Positions 44,714 to 55,887 are shown, counted from the first letter of the stretch. The stretch is 64,000 nucleotides of DNA from an uncultured Caulobacterales bacterium (GCA_938003545.1 CALKXY010000033.1:62001-126000), one strand, 5' to 3'. The notes: a model not told the origin generated them from the letters alone. Made by a program: numbers and translations.

Positions 44714-46036
44714 ATGACACGTATCACGCGAATTTTGCCGATGCTTTTGGGCTGGCTCCTTCTTTTAACTTTTTCTACGTCTGCGCATGCGCAGCTGGAA
44801 ATTGATATTACCAAGGGGAACCTCGATCCCGTACAAATAGCCGTGCCTGATTTTCTGGCGACAACGCAGGCGGAACGTGAGCTCGGCGAGAAAGTATCGG
44901 CCGTTATACGCGCTGATCTGGAACGCTCAGGCCTCTTTAAGGCGCTGGACCCCGCCAGCTTTTTAGAAACTCAAACTAATATCGACTATAAACCGACCTT
45001 TGCAGACTGGCGCGTTATCAAGGCCGATGCCTTGGTGTCTGGCCGTATTAAGACAGAGAGCGATAGCCGCGTCTTGGTCGAATTCCGACTTTGGGATGTT
45101 TTTGCGGGGCAACAGCTCAAGGGCGTACGCTTTGCGACCACGCCAGATAATTGGCGCCGAACCGCGCATAAAGCTAGTGATGCGATCTATGAAGCCCTCA
45201 CAGGCGAGAGCGGATATTTCGATTCCCGCATTGTTTTCATTGATGAAAAAGGCCCGAAGATAAATCGGACCAAACGTCTCGCGATTATGGATCAAGACGG
45301 GGACAGCCCTGTTTATCTGCTTGGCGGGTCTGACCTTGTTCTTACGCCTCGCTTTTCCCCGAATAGCCAGACGATTGTCTATATGAGTTATGAGAATGAT
45401 AATCCGCATATCTACCTATTGGATATCGAAACGGGCCGCCGTGAATTACTTGGCGATTTCCCGGGTATGACTTTTGCGCCGCGCTTCTCTCCCAAGGGGG
45501 ATAAGTTGATTTTGTCGATGGCCCGCCGCGGGAATTCCGATATTTACTTGATGGATTTACGTACACGCAGCACGACTCGCCTGACTACGGACCCAGCGAT
45601 TGACGTCTCTGCCAGCTTTGCGCCGGATGGACGGAAAATTGTGTTCAACTCTGATCGAGGTTCCAGCCCACAGATTTACCAAATGGATGCAGATGGTAAA
45701 AATGTGAAACGTATTAGCTTTGGGAAAGGCCGTTATTCTGCCCCCGTCTGGAGTCCACGCGGCGATAAGATTGCCTTTGTTCGCAGTCAAAAGGGCAAAT
45801 TTGGTATCGGTGTCATGGATGTTGACGGCAAAAATGAGCGTATGCTGACCGAAAGCTACCTCGATGAAAGCCCAACTTGGAGCCCAAATGGCCGCGTTAT
45901 TCTTTTCTCGCGAGATAACCGAGGGTCGAAAAATGGCTCTGAAGTCTGGTCGGTTGATTTGACAGGTCAAAATTTACGACGGGTTGAAACGCCAGGGCAA
46001 GCGTCAGATCCAGCATGGTCGCCATTACTGCCATAG
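44714..46036 (+). CDS. tolB: TolB, periplasmic beta-propeller of the Tol-Pal system
   Basis: A 440-residue protein: signal peptide [20 protein letters not shown] ending AHA, an N-terminal domain ([20 protein letters not shown]) and a six-bladed propeller with repeats such as [20 protein letters not shown] and the Asp/Trp blade motifs, ending [14 protein letters not shown] 44714 is chosen because it opens the signal peptide; the frame is open from 44663. Confidence 0.96.
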   Translation: MTRITRILPMLLGWLLLLTFSTSAHAQLEIDITKGNLDPVQIAVPDFLATTQAERELGEKVSAVIRADLERSGLFKALDPASFLETQTNIDYKPTFADWRVIKADALVSGRIKTESDSRVLVEFRLWDVFAGQQLKGVRFATTPDNWRRTAHKASDAIYEALTGESGYFDSRIVFIDEKGPKINRTKRLAIMDQDGDSPVYLLGGSDLVLTPRFSPNSQTIVYMSYENDNPHIYLLDIETGRRELLGDFPGMTFAPRFSPKGDKLILSMARRGNSDIYLMDLRTRSTTRLTTDPAIDVSASFAPDGRKIVFNSDRGSSPQIYQMDADGKNVKRISFGKGRYSAPVWSPRGDKIAFVRSQKGKFGIGVMDVDGKNERMLTESYLDESPTWSPNGRVILFSRDNRGSKNGSEVWSVDLTGQNLRRVETPGQASDPAWSPLLP

Positions 46037-46177
46037 ATATAGGTTTCAGGGCTAACCTAACCAATTTGAAAGGTAAATTGATCGGATTGACAAAATTCAG
46101 CCTTGATTGCGCCGCAAACCCTGCGTTTAACTAAAGCTAGGTTCGGCGAGTTTTACCCGAATTTGATGGAGAGACGA

Positions 46178-46750
46178 ATGAAACGTATTTTGATAGCGGG
46201 CGCCGCGCTTTTAGTCCTTTCAGCCTGTGCCACCAAACCTGATCCTGAAGTAGAGGTCGTCGAACGACCTGTTGTAGAGGAGCCGCGCCCAGTATTTGAA
46301 GCGCCTAAGGATGTTTTGCCGCCAGTTGCGCAGCAACCTGACACGTTTGAGGTTGACCCAAACCTGCCTACGCCAGGGTCAATTGATGATTTTGCATATC
46401 AATCGGGTGGGGAACCTCGGGTCTTCTTTGGCTATGACCAATATGACCTCTCAGCGGAAGCCCGCGACGTATTGCGCCGCCAAGCCAATTGGTTGAACGT
46501 CTATACGAACTCGACGGCTATCGTTGAAGGCCATGCGGATGAACGTGGAACACGCGAATATAACCTCGCATTGGGCGCACGACGTGCAGATAGTGTGAAA
46601 GCCTTCCTCGTTAGTCAAGGCGTTGCGCCAAATCGCTTGCGCACGATTTCTTACGGGAAAGAGCGCCCGATTGATGGCCGTCCGTCCGCAGATGGATGGG
46701 CGCGAAATCGTAACAGCCTTACTAATGTGCGTTTAGGCTCAATCAGCTAG
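46178..46750 (+). CDS. pal: Pal, peptidoglycan-associated lipoprotein
   Basis: Outer-membrane lipoprotein of 190 residues. Signal peptide with lipobox LVLSAC, a Pro/Glu/Val-rich spacer, and an OmpA-like peptidoglycan-binding domain: FFGYDQYDLSAEARDVLRRQ, GHADERGTREYNLALGARRA and RLRTISYGKERPI. ATG 46178 has GGAGAGACGA right upstream; the open frame from 46103 is not used. Confidence 0.96.
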   Translation: MKRILIAGAALLVLSACATKPDPEVEVVERPVVEEPRPVFEAPKDVLPPVAQQPDTFEVDPNLPTPGSIDDFAYQSGGEPRVFFGYDQYDLSAEARDVLRRQANWLNVYTNSTAIVEGHADERGTREYNLALGARRADSVKAFLVSQGVAPNRLRTISYGKERPIDGRPSADGWARNRNSLTNVRLGSIS

Positions 46751-46856
46751 CCGAGACAAAATTTAGATAGCGTTCATAACCCTGACCGCGATTTAAGACG
46801 TAAAACGTAACGCTGTCGGTTAAGCTGGCAGCGTTATTTTAATTTTGCCCCCCATC

Positions 46857-47765
46857 ATGAGACTCATCATGCCAAGTTATTTCAAATCGACCATCCTTGC
46901 ATTTTTCATGCTTGCGATTTTCGCGTTTAGCCCCGCGCAGGCGCAATCAAAGAAAGAGCTCGCTGCGCAAAATACGGCGCTGGCGGAACGGTTGACGCGC
47001 CTAGAATCGCGTATGCTGACCGGTGATCCCGCTGCGGAGCGTTTAATGGCAAGAATTGATGCGCTGGAATCGGCGCAGCGTGCCTTACGCGGTGAATTGG
47101 AGCGTGTTGCCTATGAGCGTGATGGTCTGAAGGGCGAAGTCATGCAGCTCCGTACAGAGTTGCAGTTGATACAAGATATGGCCGGCCGCATGTCCGTGCA
47201 TTTGGATGCGGTTGATTTGATCGCGCAGGAGCAAACGCGCCCGGTTGAACGTCGTTTGGGCCCTATTTCATTGGGCCCATCTACGCCTCTTGATCCACTA
47301 GGCGGCGCGCCAGTTTTTAATGAAAGACCCTTGGATATCGGACAAACAAGCCAGGCGCCGACTGCGCAATCTCCCGTCACAAATGACGTCGCACAGCTTG
47401 GTCAAACGGGTAAACGCCTTTTATCGGAAGGTGATTTTACGGGCGCACAAATTTCCTTGAAACAATATTTGCAATTCAACGCCGATGCGCCGGATGTTGG
47501 CGAGATGAATTATTATCTCGGCGAAAGCTATTTCGTACGCGGCGGATATGCCGATGCAGCAGATGCATATATTACGAGCATGAAACGAGACCCGCGCGGC
47601 GTGAAAGCGCCTGACGCTATGGTGCGTTTGGCCGCATCTTTACGCGAACTCGGGAAACCACAAGACGCTTGCGCAACCTTGGCCAGCTTGCCGCGCCAAT
47701 ATCCAAATGCGTCGCCTACAGTGAAAGATAAGGCAAAACTGGAAGCGGCCCGCGCAGGGTGTTAG
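46857..47765 (+). CDS. cpoB: CpoB/YbgF, Tol-associated TPR protein
   Basis: Periplasmic regulator that links Tol action to peptidoglycan synthesis at division. The 302-residue protein has a signal peptide (FKSTILAFFMLAIFAFSPAQ), an N-terminal coiled coil rich in Arg/Leu/Glu (LAERLTRLESRML, LIAQEQ), a spacer, and C-terminal TPRs with GDFTGAQISLKQYLQ and YLGESYFVRGGYADAADAYI. ATG 46857 or 46869 is the start; TTG 46845 is less likely. Confidence 0.92.
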   Translation: MRLIMPSYFKSTILAFFMLAIFAFSPAQAQSKKELAAQNTALAERLTRLESRMLTGDPAAERLMARIDALESAQRALRGELERVAYERDGLKGEVMQLRTELQLIQDMAGRMSVHLDAVDLIAQEQTRPVERRLGPISLGPSTPLDPLGGAPVFNERPLDIGQTSQAPTAQSPVTNDVAQLGQTGKRLLSEGDFTGAQISLKQYLQFNADAPDVGEMNYYLGESYFVRGGYADAADAYITSMKRDPRGVKAPDAMVRLAASLRELGKPQDACATLASLPRQYPNASPTVKDKAKLEAARAGC

Positions 47766-47774
47766 TCCGTTTGG

Positions 47775-49022
47775 GTGACGTTACCCCGCCCTAAATTATC
47801 AGGCCCCGCTGCGATTGCATTTTCAGGCGGCGGCGACAGTGCCGCGATGATCCATGCCTTTCGGGATCATCCGATGATCACGCATGTTTTTATCATCGAC
47901 CATAATTTGCGTGCAGGGAGTGCGGTAGAGGTCTCGCAAGCTGCGAAATTAGCGCGGTCATTGGGATATATCGTGGCGACGGATCGATGGGATCACAACG
48001 GCATTACATCGGGCATACAGGTAAAGGCGCGAGAGTACCGATATACGGCCCTTGGACAATTGTGTCGTGATGCAAGTTTGGCACATTTGCTAACGGCGCA
48101 TACGGCAGATGATCAGGCCGAGACACTGTTGATGCGATTGGATCGACAAACTGGGTGGCGCGGTTTGGCTGGTATGCCTGCACGTGCTTATGCTCCGCTC
48201 TGGCCTGCATTGGCGGGGGTTACGCTCCATCGTCCTTGGTTGGGTGTGTCGCGGTCTTCTCTTCGGGACTACAACCATATTGAAGATGTTACCTTTATTG
48301 ATGACCCCTCCAATGAAAACCGAGATTTCACACGTGTTCGCGCGCGGCAGGCTTTGTCTGCGGATAGGCGACTGAGAATCGACTTACTGGAACAGCAATG
48401 CGCGGCGCGAGTAAGGCTAAATGCGGAAAGAGGTGTTCATGCGGAATGGCTCTCCAAATACGCCCGTGTTAGCCCTCATGGGTTTATTGAAACAGATGCC
48501 GTGCCGCCGAAAGAGTTGCTATTGCATTGTCTGAACAGTGTTGCCGGGAAGGGCGGACCGATTGATGCCGCCAAGCGTGGATATTTAGCGGCCCAGATGG
48601 ATCGCTCCACATTTAAATCTGCGACATTAGCGGGCGCTTGGGTCACAAAAACGTCTCAAACTTTCGTGTTTGCGCGCGATATGGTCGCAGTGACGGGGCG
48701 AAAAGGACAGTCGGGCTTGACCCGTGAAGACATACCACAAGGGCGAAATAGGCTTTGGGATGGGCGATTTTGGATAAGGGCCAAAGGCGAGAGTATGAGC
48801 GTAGAACCTGCGTTCGGGCATTTGCAAAATATACGACAAGCCCATGATTTAAAACATATTTTTAATCTACCAAAAGTCGTTCGATCAAGCCTGCCGCTTT
48901 ATAATCGCGCCGATGACGTTCTTGGTTTTGGGGCTATGGACGGGAAATATATTCAGGCTGAAGCCACCACGGCCTCGCGTTTGCATGACCTATATCCAGG
49001 GGCAATACGTGTCCCTGTTTGA
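47775..49022 (+). CDS. tilS: tRNA(Ile)-lysidine synthase
   Basis: Converts C34 of the minor tRNA-Ile to lysidine so that it reads AUA. The 415-residue protein has the PP-loop AIAFSGGGDSAAMIHAF near 12-28, LTAHTADDQAETLLMRL, the LHRPWLGVSRSSLRDY motif and FIDDPSNENRDFTRVRAR. It starts with GTG and its last bases (GTTTGA) run into the upstream part of the ftsH leader. Confidence 0.95.
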   Translation: MTLPRPKLSGPAAIAFSGGGDSAAMIHAFRDHPMITHVFIIDHNLRAGSAVEVSQAAKLARSLGYIVATDRWDHNGITSGIQVKAREYRYTALGQLCRDASLAHLLTAHTADDQAETLLMRLDRQTGWRGLAGMPARAYAPLWPALAGVTLHRPWLGVSRSSLRDYNHIEDVTFIDDPSNENRDFTRVRARQALSADRRLRIDLLEQQCAARVRLNAERGVHAEWLSKYARVSPHGFIETDAVPPKELLLHCLNSVAGKGGPIDAAKRGYLAAQMDRSTFKSATLAGAWVTKTSQTFVFARDMVAVTGRKGQSGLTREDIPQGRNRLWDGRFWIRAKGESMSVEPAFGHLQNIRQAHDLKHIFNLPKVVRSSLPLYNRADDVLGFGAMDGKYIQAEATTASRLHDLYPGAIRVPV

Positions 49023-49120
49023 ACCGTATGAAACTTGCTGCATGTCGCCGCTTTATTTTGGCGATTGCCGCACCATATGCTAGAGACAGTCATTCCGTAC
49101 CCCTTAAAGGTCCAATCCGC

Positions 49121-51061
49121 ATGAAAAACGCTAATACTCGCAATTTCATTATCTGGGGCGTTGTTATCGCTCTGCTTCTGGCCATGGTTGCTGCCAGCAA
49201 CTCGCCTATTCAGAGCGCATCCAGTGATGAAATCACATATTCTAAATTTGTCGAACGCGTTGAAGCGGGCGAGGTCGCCTCAGCTTTGATCGACAAAGGT
49301 GACGGGGTTATTACGGGTACGCTCAAAAATGGCGATAAATACCGTACAAATCTGGGTGACTTCGCGATTAATTTTGACCCTGCAGAGTTTTTCGAAGGCC
49401 GTGCTACGGATTACGATAATGCGCCAGTTCAGCAGTCTTCGATGCTGGGAACGCTTCTTATGAGCTTTTTGCCAATCTTGCTAATCGGCGGATTGTTCAT
49501 CTTATTCTTCCGCAACATGCAGGGCGGCGGCGGTCGCGGGGCGATGAGTTTTGGTAAATCGAAAGCCAAACTGCTGACAGAAAACAGCCAACGCAAGACG
49601 TTTGACGATGTGGCTGGCGTAGAGAGTGCGAAAGAAGACCTGAAAGAGGTCGTCGAATTCTTACAAGACCCGACACGGTTTACACGCCTTGGTGCAAAAA
49701 TCCCAACAGGAGCCTTGCTCGTTGGCCCTCCTGGTACGGGTAAAACACTCCTCGCTCGCGCCGTTGCGGGTGAAGCTGGCGTTCCGTTCTATACGATTTC
49801 GGGGTCTGATTTTGTCGAAATGTTTGTTGGCGTAGGTGCTTCCCGCGTACGGGAAATGTTCGCCGAGGCGCGCAAGCAAGCCCCATGTATCATCTTCATT
49901 GATGAGATTGACGCCGTTGGCCGTCATCGTGGTGTCGGTACATCAGGTGGTCATGAAGAACGCGAACAAACGCTCAACCAGCTCTTAGTCGAGATGGATG
50001 GTTTTGAAGGTGATGAAGGTATTATCATCATTGCGGCGACGAACAGACCTGATGTTTTGGACAAAGCCTTGCTGCGTCCGGGTCGTTTTGATCGCCAGAT
50101 CGAAGTGCCATATCCGGATATTCAGGGCCGTGAAAAGATTTTGGAAGTTCATCTTAAGGGCAAACCTATCGCAGCCAACGTTGATGTGTCCTACGTCGCG
50201 CGCGGCACACCAGGTTTCTCTGGTGCAGATTTGATGAACCTCGTCAATGAAGCGGCCTTGCTTGCGGCGCGCCGCAATAAGCTGAAAATCAGCCAACGTG
50301 AATTCGAAGACGCGCGGGATAAAGTCCTCATGGGCGCGGAACGTCGGACGTTGTCAATGACAGACGAAGAACGTGCAAACACAGCCTATCATGAAGCTGG
50401 CCATGCGATTGTTGGCCTGAACATGAAAGGTAGCTTGCCAATCCATAAGGCCACCATCATTCCGCGTGGCCGTGCATTGGGTATGGTTCAATATTTGCCA
50501 GAACGTGACCAAATCAGCCAGTCTCGCGAAGAGATGATCGCGCGTATGGCTATGGCTATGGGCGGACGTGCGGCGGAAGAGCTTCACTTTGGTTATGACA
50601 AGGTCACATCGGGTGCGAGTTCTGACATCGAGCAAGTCACACGCATTGCGACGGCGATGGTCACAGAATGGGGTCTCTCAGATGCCATTGGCCCGATTGC
50701 GTATAAGCAGCAAGATAATGGATCATTCGTTCCAGGCATTGGTCGAGGCTCTGCGATTTCTCCTGACACCGCAAAATTAATAGAGTCTGAAATCAAGCGT
50801 TTCGTGACAGAAGCGCATGAGAAAGCCCTTCAAATCTTGAAGAAGAAGAAGAAGGATTGGGTCAAACTCGCCGAAGCTCTCCTTGAATATGAGACGCTCT
50901 CCGGCGACGAAATCAAGGCCTTGCTTGAAGACGATACGCAACCAAAACGTCAAGACGGATCAGGCGGGGGCAAACCCGCTGTCGCAGCTGTACCAACAAC
51001 GCGGAAGCCTAAACCCAAACCGCTTGGCGGGACATCAACGGCGAAAGATACGTCGGAATAA
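49121..51061 (+). CDS. ftsH: FtsH, ATP-dependent zinc metalloprotease
   Basis: Membrane-bound AAA+ protease for quality control of membrane proteins and regulators. The 646-residue protein has two N-terminal membrane helices (about 9-25 and 110-131) around a periplasmic part, Walker A GPPGTGKT near 201, Walker [13 protein letters not shown], the [23 protein letters not shown] and the zinc site HEAGHA with a distal Asp. The Asn/Lys-Lys run before the end ([14 protein letters not shown]) is a coiled coil. ATG 49121 is preferred to the open frame at 49019. Followed by a strong terminator. Confidence 0.97.
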   Translation: MKNANTRNFIIWGVVIALLLAMVAASNSPIQSASSDEITYSKFVERVEAGEVASALIDKGDGVITGTLKNGDKYRTNLGDFAINFDPAEFFEGRATDYDNAPVQQSSMLGTLLMSFLPILLIGGLFILFFRNMQGGGGRGAMSFGKSKAKLLTENSQRKTFDDVAGVESAKEDLKEVVEFLQDPTRFTRLGAKIPTGALLVGPPGTGKTLLARAVAGEAGVPFYTISGSDFVEMFVGVGASRVREMFAEARKQAPCIIFIDEIDAVGRHRGVGTSGGHEEREQTLNQLLVEMDGFEGDEGIIIIAATNRPDVLDKALLRPGRFDRQIEVPYPDIQGREKILEVHLKGKPIAANVDVSYVARGTPGFSGADLMNLVNEAALLAARRNKLKISQREFEDARDKVLMGAERRTLSMTDEERANTAYHEAGHAIVGLNMKGSLPIHKATIIPRGRALGMVQYLPERDQISQSREEMIARMAMAMGGRAAEELHFGYDKVTSGASSDIEQVTRIATAMVTEWGLSDAIGPIAYKQQDNGSFVPGIGRGSAISPDTAKLIESEIKRFVTEAHEKALQILKKKKKDWVKLAEALLEYETLSGDEIKALLEDDTQPKRQDGSGGGKPAVAAVPTTRKPKPKPLGGTSTAKDTSE

Positions 51062-51065
51062 AATC

Positions 51066-51092
51066 AGCCCGGCCAATTGGTCGGGCTTTTTT
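51066..51092 (+). terminator. Intrinsic terminator after ftsH
   Basis: AGCCCG at 51066-51071 and CGGGCT at 51082-51087 pair, with CC-AATT-GG inside, followed by six T. It ends the transcript of ftsH and separates it from folP. Confidence 0.9.
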
Positions 51093-51158
51093 GTATGCCT
51101 AGGGCTTAGCAAAGCTAAGGCATCTTGCCTTTGGGCAGGTAAACGATAAATCAGTCCA

Positions 51159-51974
51159 ATGTTCTCTCGACCTCGCATAATGGGCATTTTGAATGTCACG
51201 CCGGATAGTTTCTCTGACGGGGGGCAATATGAAACGGCAGAGCTGGCCGTGAAGCAAGCTCTGCGCCTGATTGAAGACGGCGCGGATATTATTGATATTG
51301 GCGGCGAGAGCACACGGCCCGGAGCAGAGGAAGTCGAGACCAAAGACGAAGTTTTGCGAACGGTGCCTGTGATCAAAGCGATTCGAGAGGCGACAAAGGA
51401 CTTTGACGAAGAGCCGTTAATTTCAATCGACACCCGTAAACCCGATGTGGCCGAGGCAGCGATCTTGGCCGGCGCTGACATCTGGAATGATGTGTCTGCC
51501 TTGGGGTTTGATCCGCGCTCGCCAGAGGTCGCAGCGGATTTGGGGTGTCCCGTTATTCTAATGCATGCACAAGGCACGCCTGAAAACATGCAGGATGATC
51601 CGAATTATACTGATCCCGTCGCAGACATATTGATGTGGCTATCGCGCCGCATAGATGAGGTCTGCGCGGCAGGTGTTGAACGGGCCTCCATTACCATTGA
51701 TCCGGGGATTGGGTTTGGGAAACGGCAGGCAGATAATCTCTCGATATTACATCATCTCGAACGTTTCAAAGCTCTAGGGTTTCCACTGTTGATGGGAGCG
51801 TCGCGGAAGAGTTTCATTGGGCGTATTGACGGTTCCAATGCGGATGATCGCCTTGGCGGTTCCATCGCTGCCGCGCTTTGGTCCGCGCAAGCGGGGGCGG
51901 ATATTTTACGCGTTCATGATGTCGCTGAGACGGTTCAGGCCGTGAGGGTTTGGGAGGCGATGACGAATGGGTAA
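51159..51974 (+). CDS. folP: Dihydropteroate synthase
   Basis: Condenses pABA with the pterin pyrophosphate in folate synthesis; target of sulfonamides. The 271-residue protein has IMGILNVTPDSFSDGG near 8-23, IDIGGESTRPGAEEVE, DTRKPDVAEAAILAG, WNDVSALGF, and GIGFGKRQADNLSIL. The stop overlaps the start of the next gene by eight bases. Confidence 0.96.
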   Translation: MFSRPRIMGILNVTPDSFSDGGQYETAELAVKQALRLIEDGADIIDIGGESTRPGAEEVETKDEVLRTVPVIKAIREATKDFDEEPLISIDTRKPDVAEAAILAGADIWNDVSALGFDPRSPEVAADLGCPVILMHAQGTPENMQDDPNYTDPVADILMWLSRRIDEVCAAGVERASITIDPGIGFGKRQADNLSILHHLERFKALGFPLLMGASRKSFIGRIDGSNADDRLGGSIAAALWSAQAGADILRVHDVAETVQAVRVWEAMTNG

Positions 51975-52569
51975 GTCAGATTCTGAGCGGAAGCCTTGGT
52001 TAAACTATCACAAACCTGGTGCGCCCGTCCGAGAATTTAATGTCCCTAGTAGAACAGCTCGTAGTTTGTTTATCGCTCGAATTTGGTTGTTGGTTGGCGC
52101 GAATATGGGGGCTCATAGATTTTACCTTTGGAAGCCTAGAACAGCTATCCTCTTTGCCCTAATTTTTCATCTCCTCATATATGTTCCATCTTTAATGTTT
52201 GAGCATGCCTATCCTGAACTTAACCCGCTTTACGGCACTCTTCTGTCATTCCTGTGCTGGACTGGATTATTTGTGTTTGAATACTATCGATTGAAGATGT
52301 TGACTCTAAATGCGAACCACCTTGAATTTGGACAAGAGACTTCAAATTCGGATAAAATGGAACGTAAGATAAGGCCATACTATGCGTTGAGGCCCGCGGG
52401 TATTGCATTGGGTGTTTTCTACTTTCTTGCCTTTCTATTCACGAATTTACTTCCAAACACAGTTTTTGTGAACATAACTATTGGGTTGTTTTTCTTTGCT
52501 GCGGTGGTGGGGTTGGTTCATTATATTATAATCACATATCGTATTCGAAAAGGCGTTCAAGATGACTGA
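51967..52569 (+). CDS. TM2-like membrane protein, AT-rich insert
   Basis: A 200-residue protein with four hydrophobic segments (about 29-45, 57-78, 85-105, 140-185). The first has GANMGAHRFYLWKPRTAILF, which follows the TM2 domain pattern Gly-x-Gly-x-His-Arg-Phe-Tyr. The base composition is markedly AT-rich compared with folP and thiD, so it looks horizontally acquired. It is inserted between the two and overlaps each by eight bases, sitting between GATGACGAAT and GATGACTGAAT. Function unknown. Confidence 0.72.
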   Translation: MGKSDSERKPWLNYHKPGAPVREFNVPSRTARSLFIARIWLLVGANMGAHRFYLWKPRTAILFALIFHLLIYVPSLMFEHAYPELNPLYGTLLSFLCWTGLFVFEYYRLKMLTLNANHLEFGQETSNSDKMERKIRPYYALRPAGIALGVFYFLAFLFTNLLPNTVFVNITIGLFFFAAVVGLVHYIIITYRIRKGVQDD

Positions 52570-53428
52570 ATCCCAAGGCCGCGTTCTCATTATTGCTGGG
52601 TCTGACTCTGGTGGTGGGGCCGGTATTCAGGCTGATATTAAAACCTGTGCCGCCTTTGGCGCTTATGCGATGACGGCTGTCACGGCCGTTACGGCTCAAA
52701 ATACGTTGGGCGTTCAGGCTATTGAGATGATGCCTGCCAAACTTGTGCGGGCCCAAATTGATGCGTGTCTGTCCGACATTGGCGCGGACGTTGTGAAAAT
52801 CGGCATGCTTGGCACGAAAGCCATTATTGAAACCGTCGCAGAGGCGGTTGCGGACTTGGATGCATTTATCATTTTAGATCCCGTCGCAGTCGCGACGTCA
52901 GGCGATGCATTATTGGAAGATGATGCCGTCGAGGCTCTACGCGAGACGCTTTTGCCTTTGGCGGATCTTGTGACGCCAAATGTGCCAGAGGCAGAATTGC
53001 TGATGGGATTGAAAATATCTGATGTGGATGACCTCACCAAGGCGGGCGATGCTTTGCTAGAACGCGGTGTTTATGCTGCCCTGATGAAGGGAGGGCATTT
53101 GGACAGTAAATCTGTTGTTGATGTTCTGGTCAGTGAACAGGGCGCGAATATCATGTCTGGGCCGCGTTTGCGCACGCGTCATACGCATGGGACGGGCTGC
53201 ACATTGGCGAGTGCTGTAGCTGCGAATATGGCTTTGGGCTTAGGTTTGGACGAAGCCGTCATGCGCGCGCGGGAGTTCGTATTTGAAGCTATTCGCACCG
53301 CCCCAGGATTTGGATCAACAAAAGGGCAAGGGCCGCTCAATCACGGATTAGCCCTTGGCGAGGAAGAGGCGGATGATACGCCGCCCTCCAATAACCCATT
53401 CGCGGCGTTAAAAGGTTTGACTAATTAG
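52562..53428 (+). CDS. thiD: Hydroxymethylpyrimidine/phosphomethylpyrimidine kinase
   Basis: Phosphorylates HMP and HMP-P for thiamin synthesis. The 288-residue protein has IIAGSDSGGGAGIQADIKTC near 10-29, AVTAVTAQNTLGV, ILDPVAVATSGDALL, VTPNVPEAELL and the anion hole RTRHTHGTGCTLASAVAANM. It overlaps the previous gene by eight bases. A short Glu/Asp-Pro-rich tail (EEEADDTPPSNN) follows the fold. Confidence 0.94.
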   Translation: MTESQGRVLIIAGSDSGGGAGIQADIKTCAAFGAYAMTAVTAVTAQNTLGVQAIEMMPAKLVRAQIDACLSDIGADVVKIGMLGTKAIIETVAEAVADLDAFIILDPVAVATSGDALLEDDAVEALRETLLPLADLVTPNVPEAELLMGLKISDVDDLTKAGDALLERGVYAALMKGGHLDSKSVVDVLVSEQGANIMSGPRLRTRHTHGTGCTLASAVAANMALGLGLDEAVMRAREFVFEAIRTAPGFGSTKGQGPLNHGLALGEEEADDTPPSNNPFAALKGLTN

Positions 53429-53430
53429 GC

Positions 53431-54342
53431 TTAGTCAGCCCCGCCAAATTTTGAGATGATGACGCCAAAGATGATGACACATAGCGCAACATATATGCGC
53501 CAGTCCAAAGCTTCGCCTAGCAGCCAAACGCCTAAAACAACCGAGCAGGCCGGGACAAAATAATTAATCCTCGCCATCACACTGGGGCCAGCAACATCAA
53601 TAACCCAGAGGAAGACGACTGTGGCCACACCCGTAGAGCCAACGCCCAAGCCAAGAATACAGAGCAAGGCCGCCGTGTCTGGGATAGGCGGTAAGCCCGA
53701 ATTTGAAAGCGCCCAACCAACGGACATAATGGCCCCCATGAACAACATCATGGCGGCAGCCAAAGGCGAGGGTGTTTCGGGCGCGCGACTGGCGATGATA
53801 GTGGTGGCAGCGTAGCTAGAGGCTGCGATCAATATCAAGATTTGAGCTTTCCAATCTTGGACCAAGGTGAACGATAGAGTTTCCGGCAGGAATAAGACTA
53901 CGATTCCTATAAAGCCGACGATGAAGCCCAAGAGCTTCCACGCGTTTAACTTTTCATTAGTGAAAAAATGCGCCAGAATAATCGTGATTAAAGGCATCGA
54001 GCCAACAATGATCGCGGTCAGGCCACTATCCACGATTGTTTGACTTCTGGCGAGTAAGACAAAGGGAAAACTGGCCCCCGTAAATCCCATGATGGCATAC
54101 CAAAGCCACCTTTTATCGCGCAAAGACGGTAAGCGGTGACCGCGGATGAAACTATAGGCTAAAACTAACGCTGCGCCGAAAGACATACGAAACCCAACAA
54201 GCCAGTCGGGAGATAGTGTGCGAACGGCAACATCCACCATTGTGAATGCACTGCCCCAAACAACAATCAAGAAAAGGGCGACACCCAATAAGGGTAAACC
54301 GCTTAAGCCTTGATGAGGCGGTGTGAGGGAACGCGTGATCAT
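53431..54342 (-). CDS. EamA/DMT-family transporter
   Basis: A 303-residue inner-membrane exporter with ten membrane helices in two EamA repeats. Seen: ALFLIVVWGSAFTMVDVAV in the first helix, GLTAIIVGSMPLITIILAHF and the second repeat with SSYAATTIIASRAPETPSP and YFVPACSVVLGVWLLGEALD. Substrate unknown, possibly an amino acid or metabolite. Convergent with thiD. Confidence 0.9.
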   Translation of the reverse strand: MITRSLTPPHQGLSGLPLLGVALFLIVVWGSAFTMVDVAVRTLSPDWLVGFRMSFGAALVLAYSFIRGHRLPSLRDKRWLWYAIMGFTGASFPFVLLARSQTIVDSGLTAIIVGSMPLITIILAHFFTNEKLNAWKLLGFIVGFIGIVVLFLPETLSFTLVQDWKAQILILIAASSYAATTIIASRAPETPSPLAAAMMLFMGAIMSVGWALSNSGLPPIPDTAALLCILGLGVGSTGVATVVFLWVIDVAGPSVMARINYFVPACSVVLGVWLLGEALDWRIYVALCVIIFGVIISKFGGAD

Positions 54343-54465
54343 GCGCTCCCGTGACAGCCTGATTGTAGGAAAACAAGTTTCATTTTTGCAGGGCGGTTTC
54401 GCCTTTCAGCAGGCTAGAAACCTATGCTTAACATGGGTCGAGTTGGTTTGTTTTGCCTTTCAGCC

Positions 54466-55758
54466 TCAGGCTTTGAACGGGTCACGCATCAAGATGACGT
54501 CTTCGCGTTCAGGCGAGGTTGAAACCATGCTGACGGGGCAACCAATCAGCTCTTCGACGCGGCGTACATATTTTACGGCTTCTGCTGGCAGATCGGCCCA
54601 GCTGCGCGCGCCGCGTGTACTACCGTCCCATCCAGACATGCTCTCATAAATAGGTTCGACAGAGGCTTGGTTCGCCGCTCCGGCAGGCAGGCGTTTGATG
54701 ATTTTTCCATCCAAACGATACCCTGTGCAGATTTTAAGCTCTTTCAAGCCATCGAGTACATCCAACTTCGTAAGGGCAATACCTGTAATACCGCCCGTTA
54801 TGATGGCTTGGCGTACCATAACGGCGTCAAACCAACCGCATCGGCGTTGGCGACCTGTGACGGTTCCAAACTCATGGCCGCGTTCGCCCAAACGTTGCCC
54901 TACTGCGTCGAAAAGCTCTGTCGGGAACGGGCCTTCGCCGACACGTGTTGTGTAGGCCTTTGTAATTCCTAAGACATAGTTCAGCGCGCCAGGGCCAATG
55001 CCTGTACCTGCTGCGGCTTGTCCGGCGATCGTGTTGGAGCTTGTGACGAAGGGATATGTGCCGTGGTCAATGTCCAGCATCGTGCCTTGCGCACCTTCAA
55101 ACAAAATTCGTTTTTCGGCTTTGGAGGCCTCATTGAGGACATGCCAAACAGGCGCCATGAACGGCAGAATATGCGGCGCGACGTCGAGTAGTTTTTGCGT
55201 CAATTCACCTGCATCTGATTCAGGTTGCCCGAGACCGCGGCGAAGGGCGTTATGATGATGCAGAAGGTTTTCAACGCGGGCTTGCAGATGTTCTGCATCG
55301 GCTAAGTCACATACGCGGATCGCGCGGCGGGCAACTTTATCTTCATATGCGGGGCCAATGCCGCGCTTTGTCGTGCCGATCTTTACGCCGTCTACGCGGT
55401 TCTCGCGAATGCCGTCTAATTCGGAATGAATCGGCAGGATAAGGGCTGCTGATTCTGAAATTTTCAAACTTTCCGCGTCGATCGTAATACCTTGCGCTTT
55501 GATCCGTTTCACTTCGTCAAGAAAGGCCCAAGGATCTAGCACAACCCCATTGCCAATCACGGAGAGTTTTCCGCCGCGCACAATGCCTGATGGCAAAAGA
55601 GACAGTTTATATGTCGTTCCATCGACGACGAGCGTATGGCCCGCATTATGTCCGCCTTGGAACCGTGCAACAACATCGGCGCGGCTGGAGAGCCAATCGA
55701 CAATTTTGCCTTTACCTTCGTCTCCCCATTGGGAGCCTACAACGACGACATTGGCCAT
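54466..55758 (-). CDS. purA: Adenylosuccinate synthetase
   Basis: Joins IMP and aspartate with GTP in AMP synthesis. The 430-residue protein begins [20 protein letters not shown] with the GTP loop, has [13 protein letters not shown], the conserved [17 protein letters not shown] and [19 protein letters not shown], and [19 protein letters not shown] 55758 is chosen because GAGG stands before it and it matches the family; the open frame to 55812 is not used. Confidence 0.97.
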   Translation of the reverse strand: MANVVVVGSQWGDEGKGKIVDWLSSRADVVARFQGGHNAGHTLVVDGTTYKLSLLPSGIVRGGKLSVIGNGVVLDPWAFLDEVKRIKAQGITIDAESLKISESAALILPIHSELDGIRENRVDGVKIGTTKRGIGPAYEDKVARRAIRVCDLADAEHLQARVENLLHHHNALRRGLGQPESDAGELTQKLLDVAPHILPFMAPVWHVLNEASKAEKRILFEGAQGTMLDIDHGTYPFVTSSNTIAGQAAAGTGIGPGALNYVLGITKAYTTRVGEGPFPTELFDAVGQRLGERGHEFGTVTGRQRRCGWFDAVMVRQAIITGGITGIALTKLDVLDGLKELKICTGYRLDGKIIKRLPAGAANQASVEPIYESMSGWDGSTRGARSWADLPAEAVKYVRRVEELIGCPVSMVSTSPEREDVILMRDPFKA

Positions 55759-55887
55759 GATGAACCTCGTAAAACGAAAAAACGCGACAAACTGTGAAGC
55801 TGCCGCGTCCAAATATTGGAATGAATGACTTCGTTTAGCGCATAGCCGAGTCGAAAGGGGAGGGCCAGCGCGCTTAACGCCTATCTG

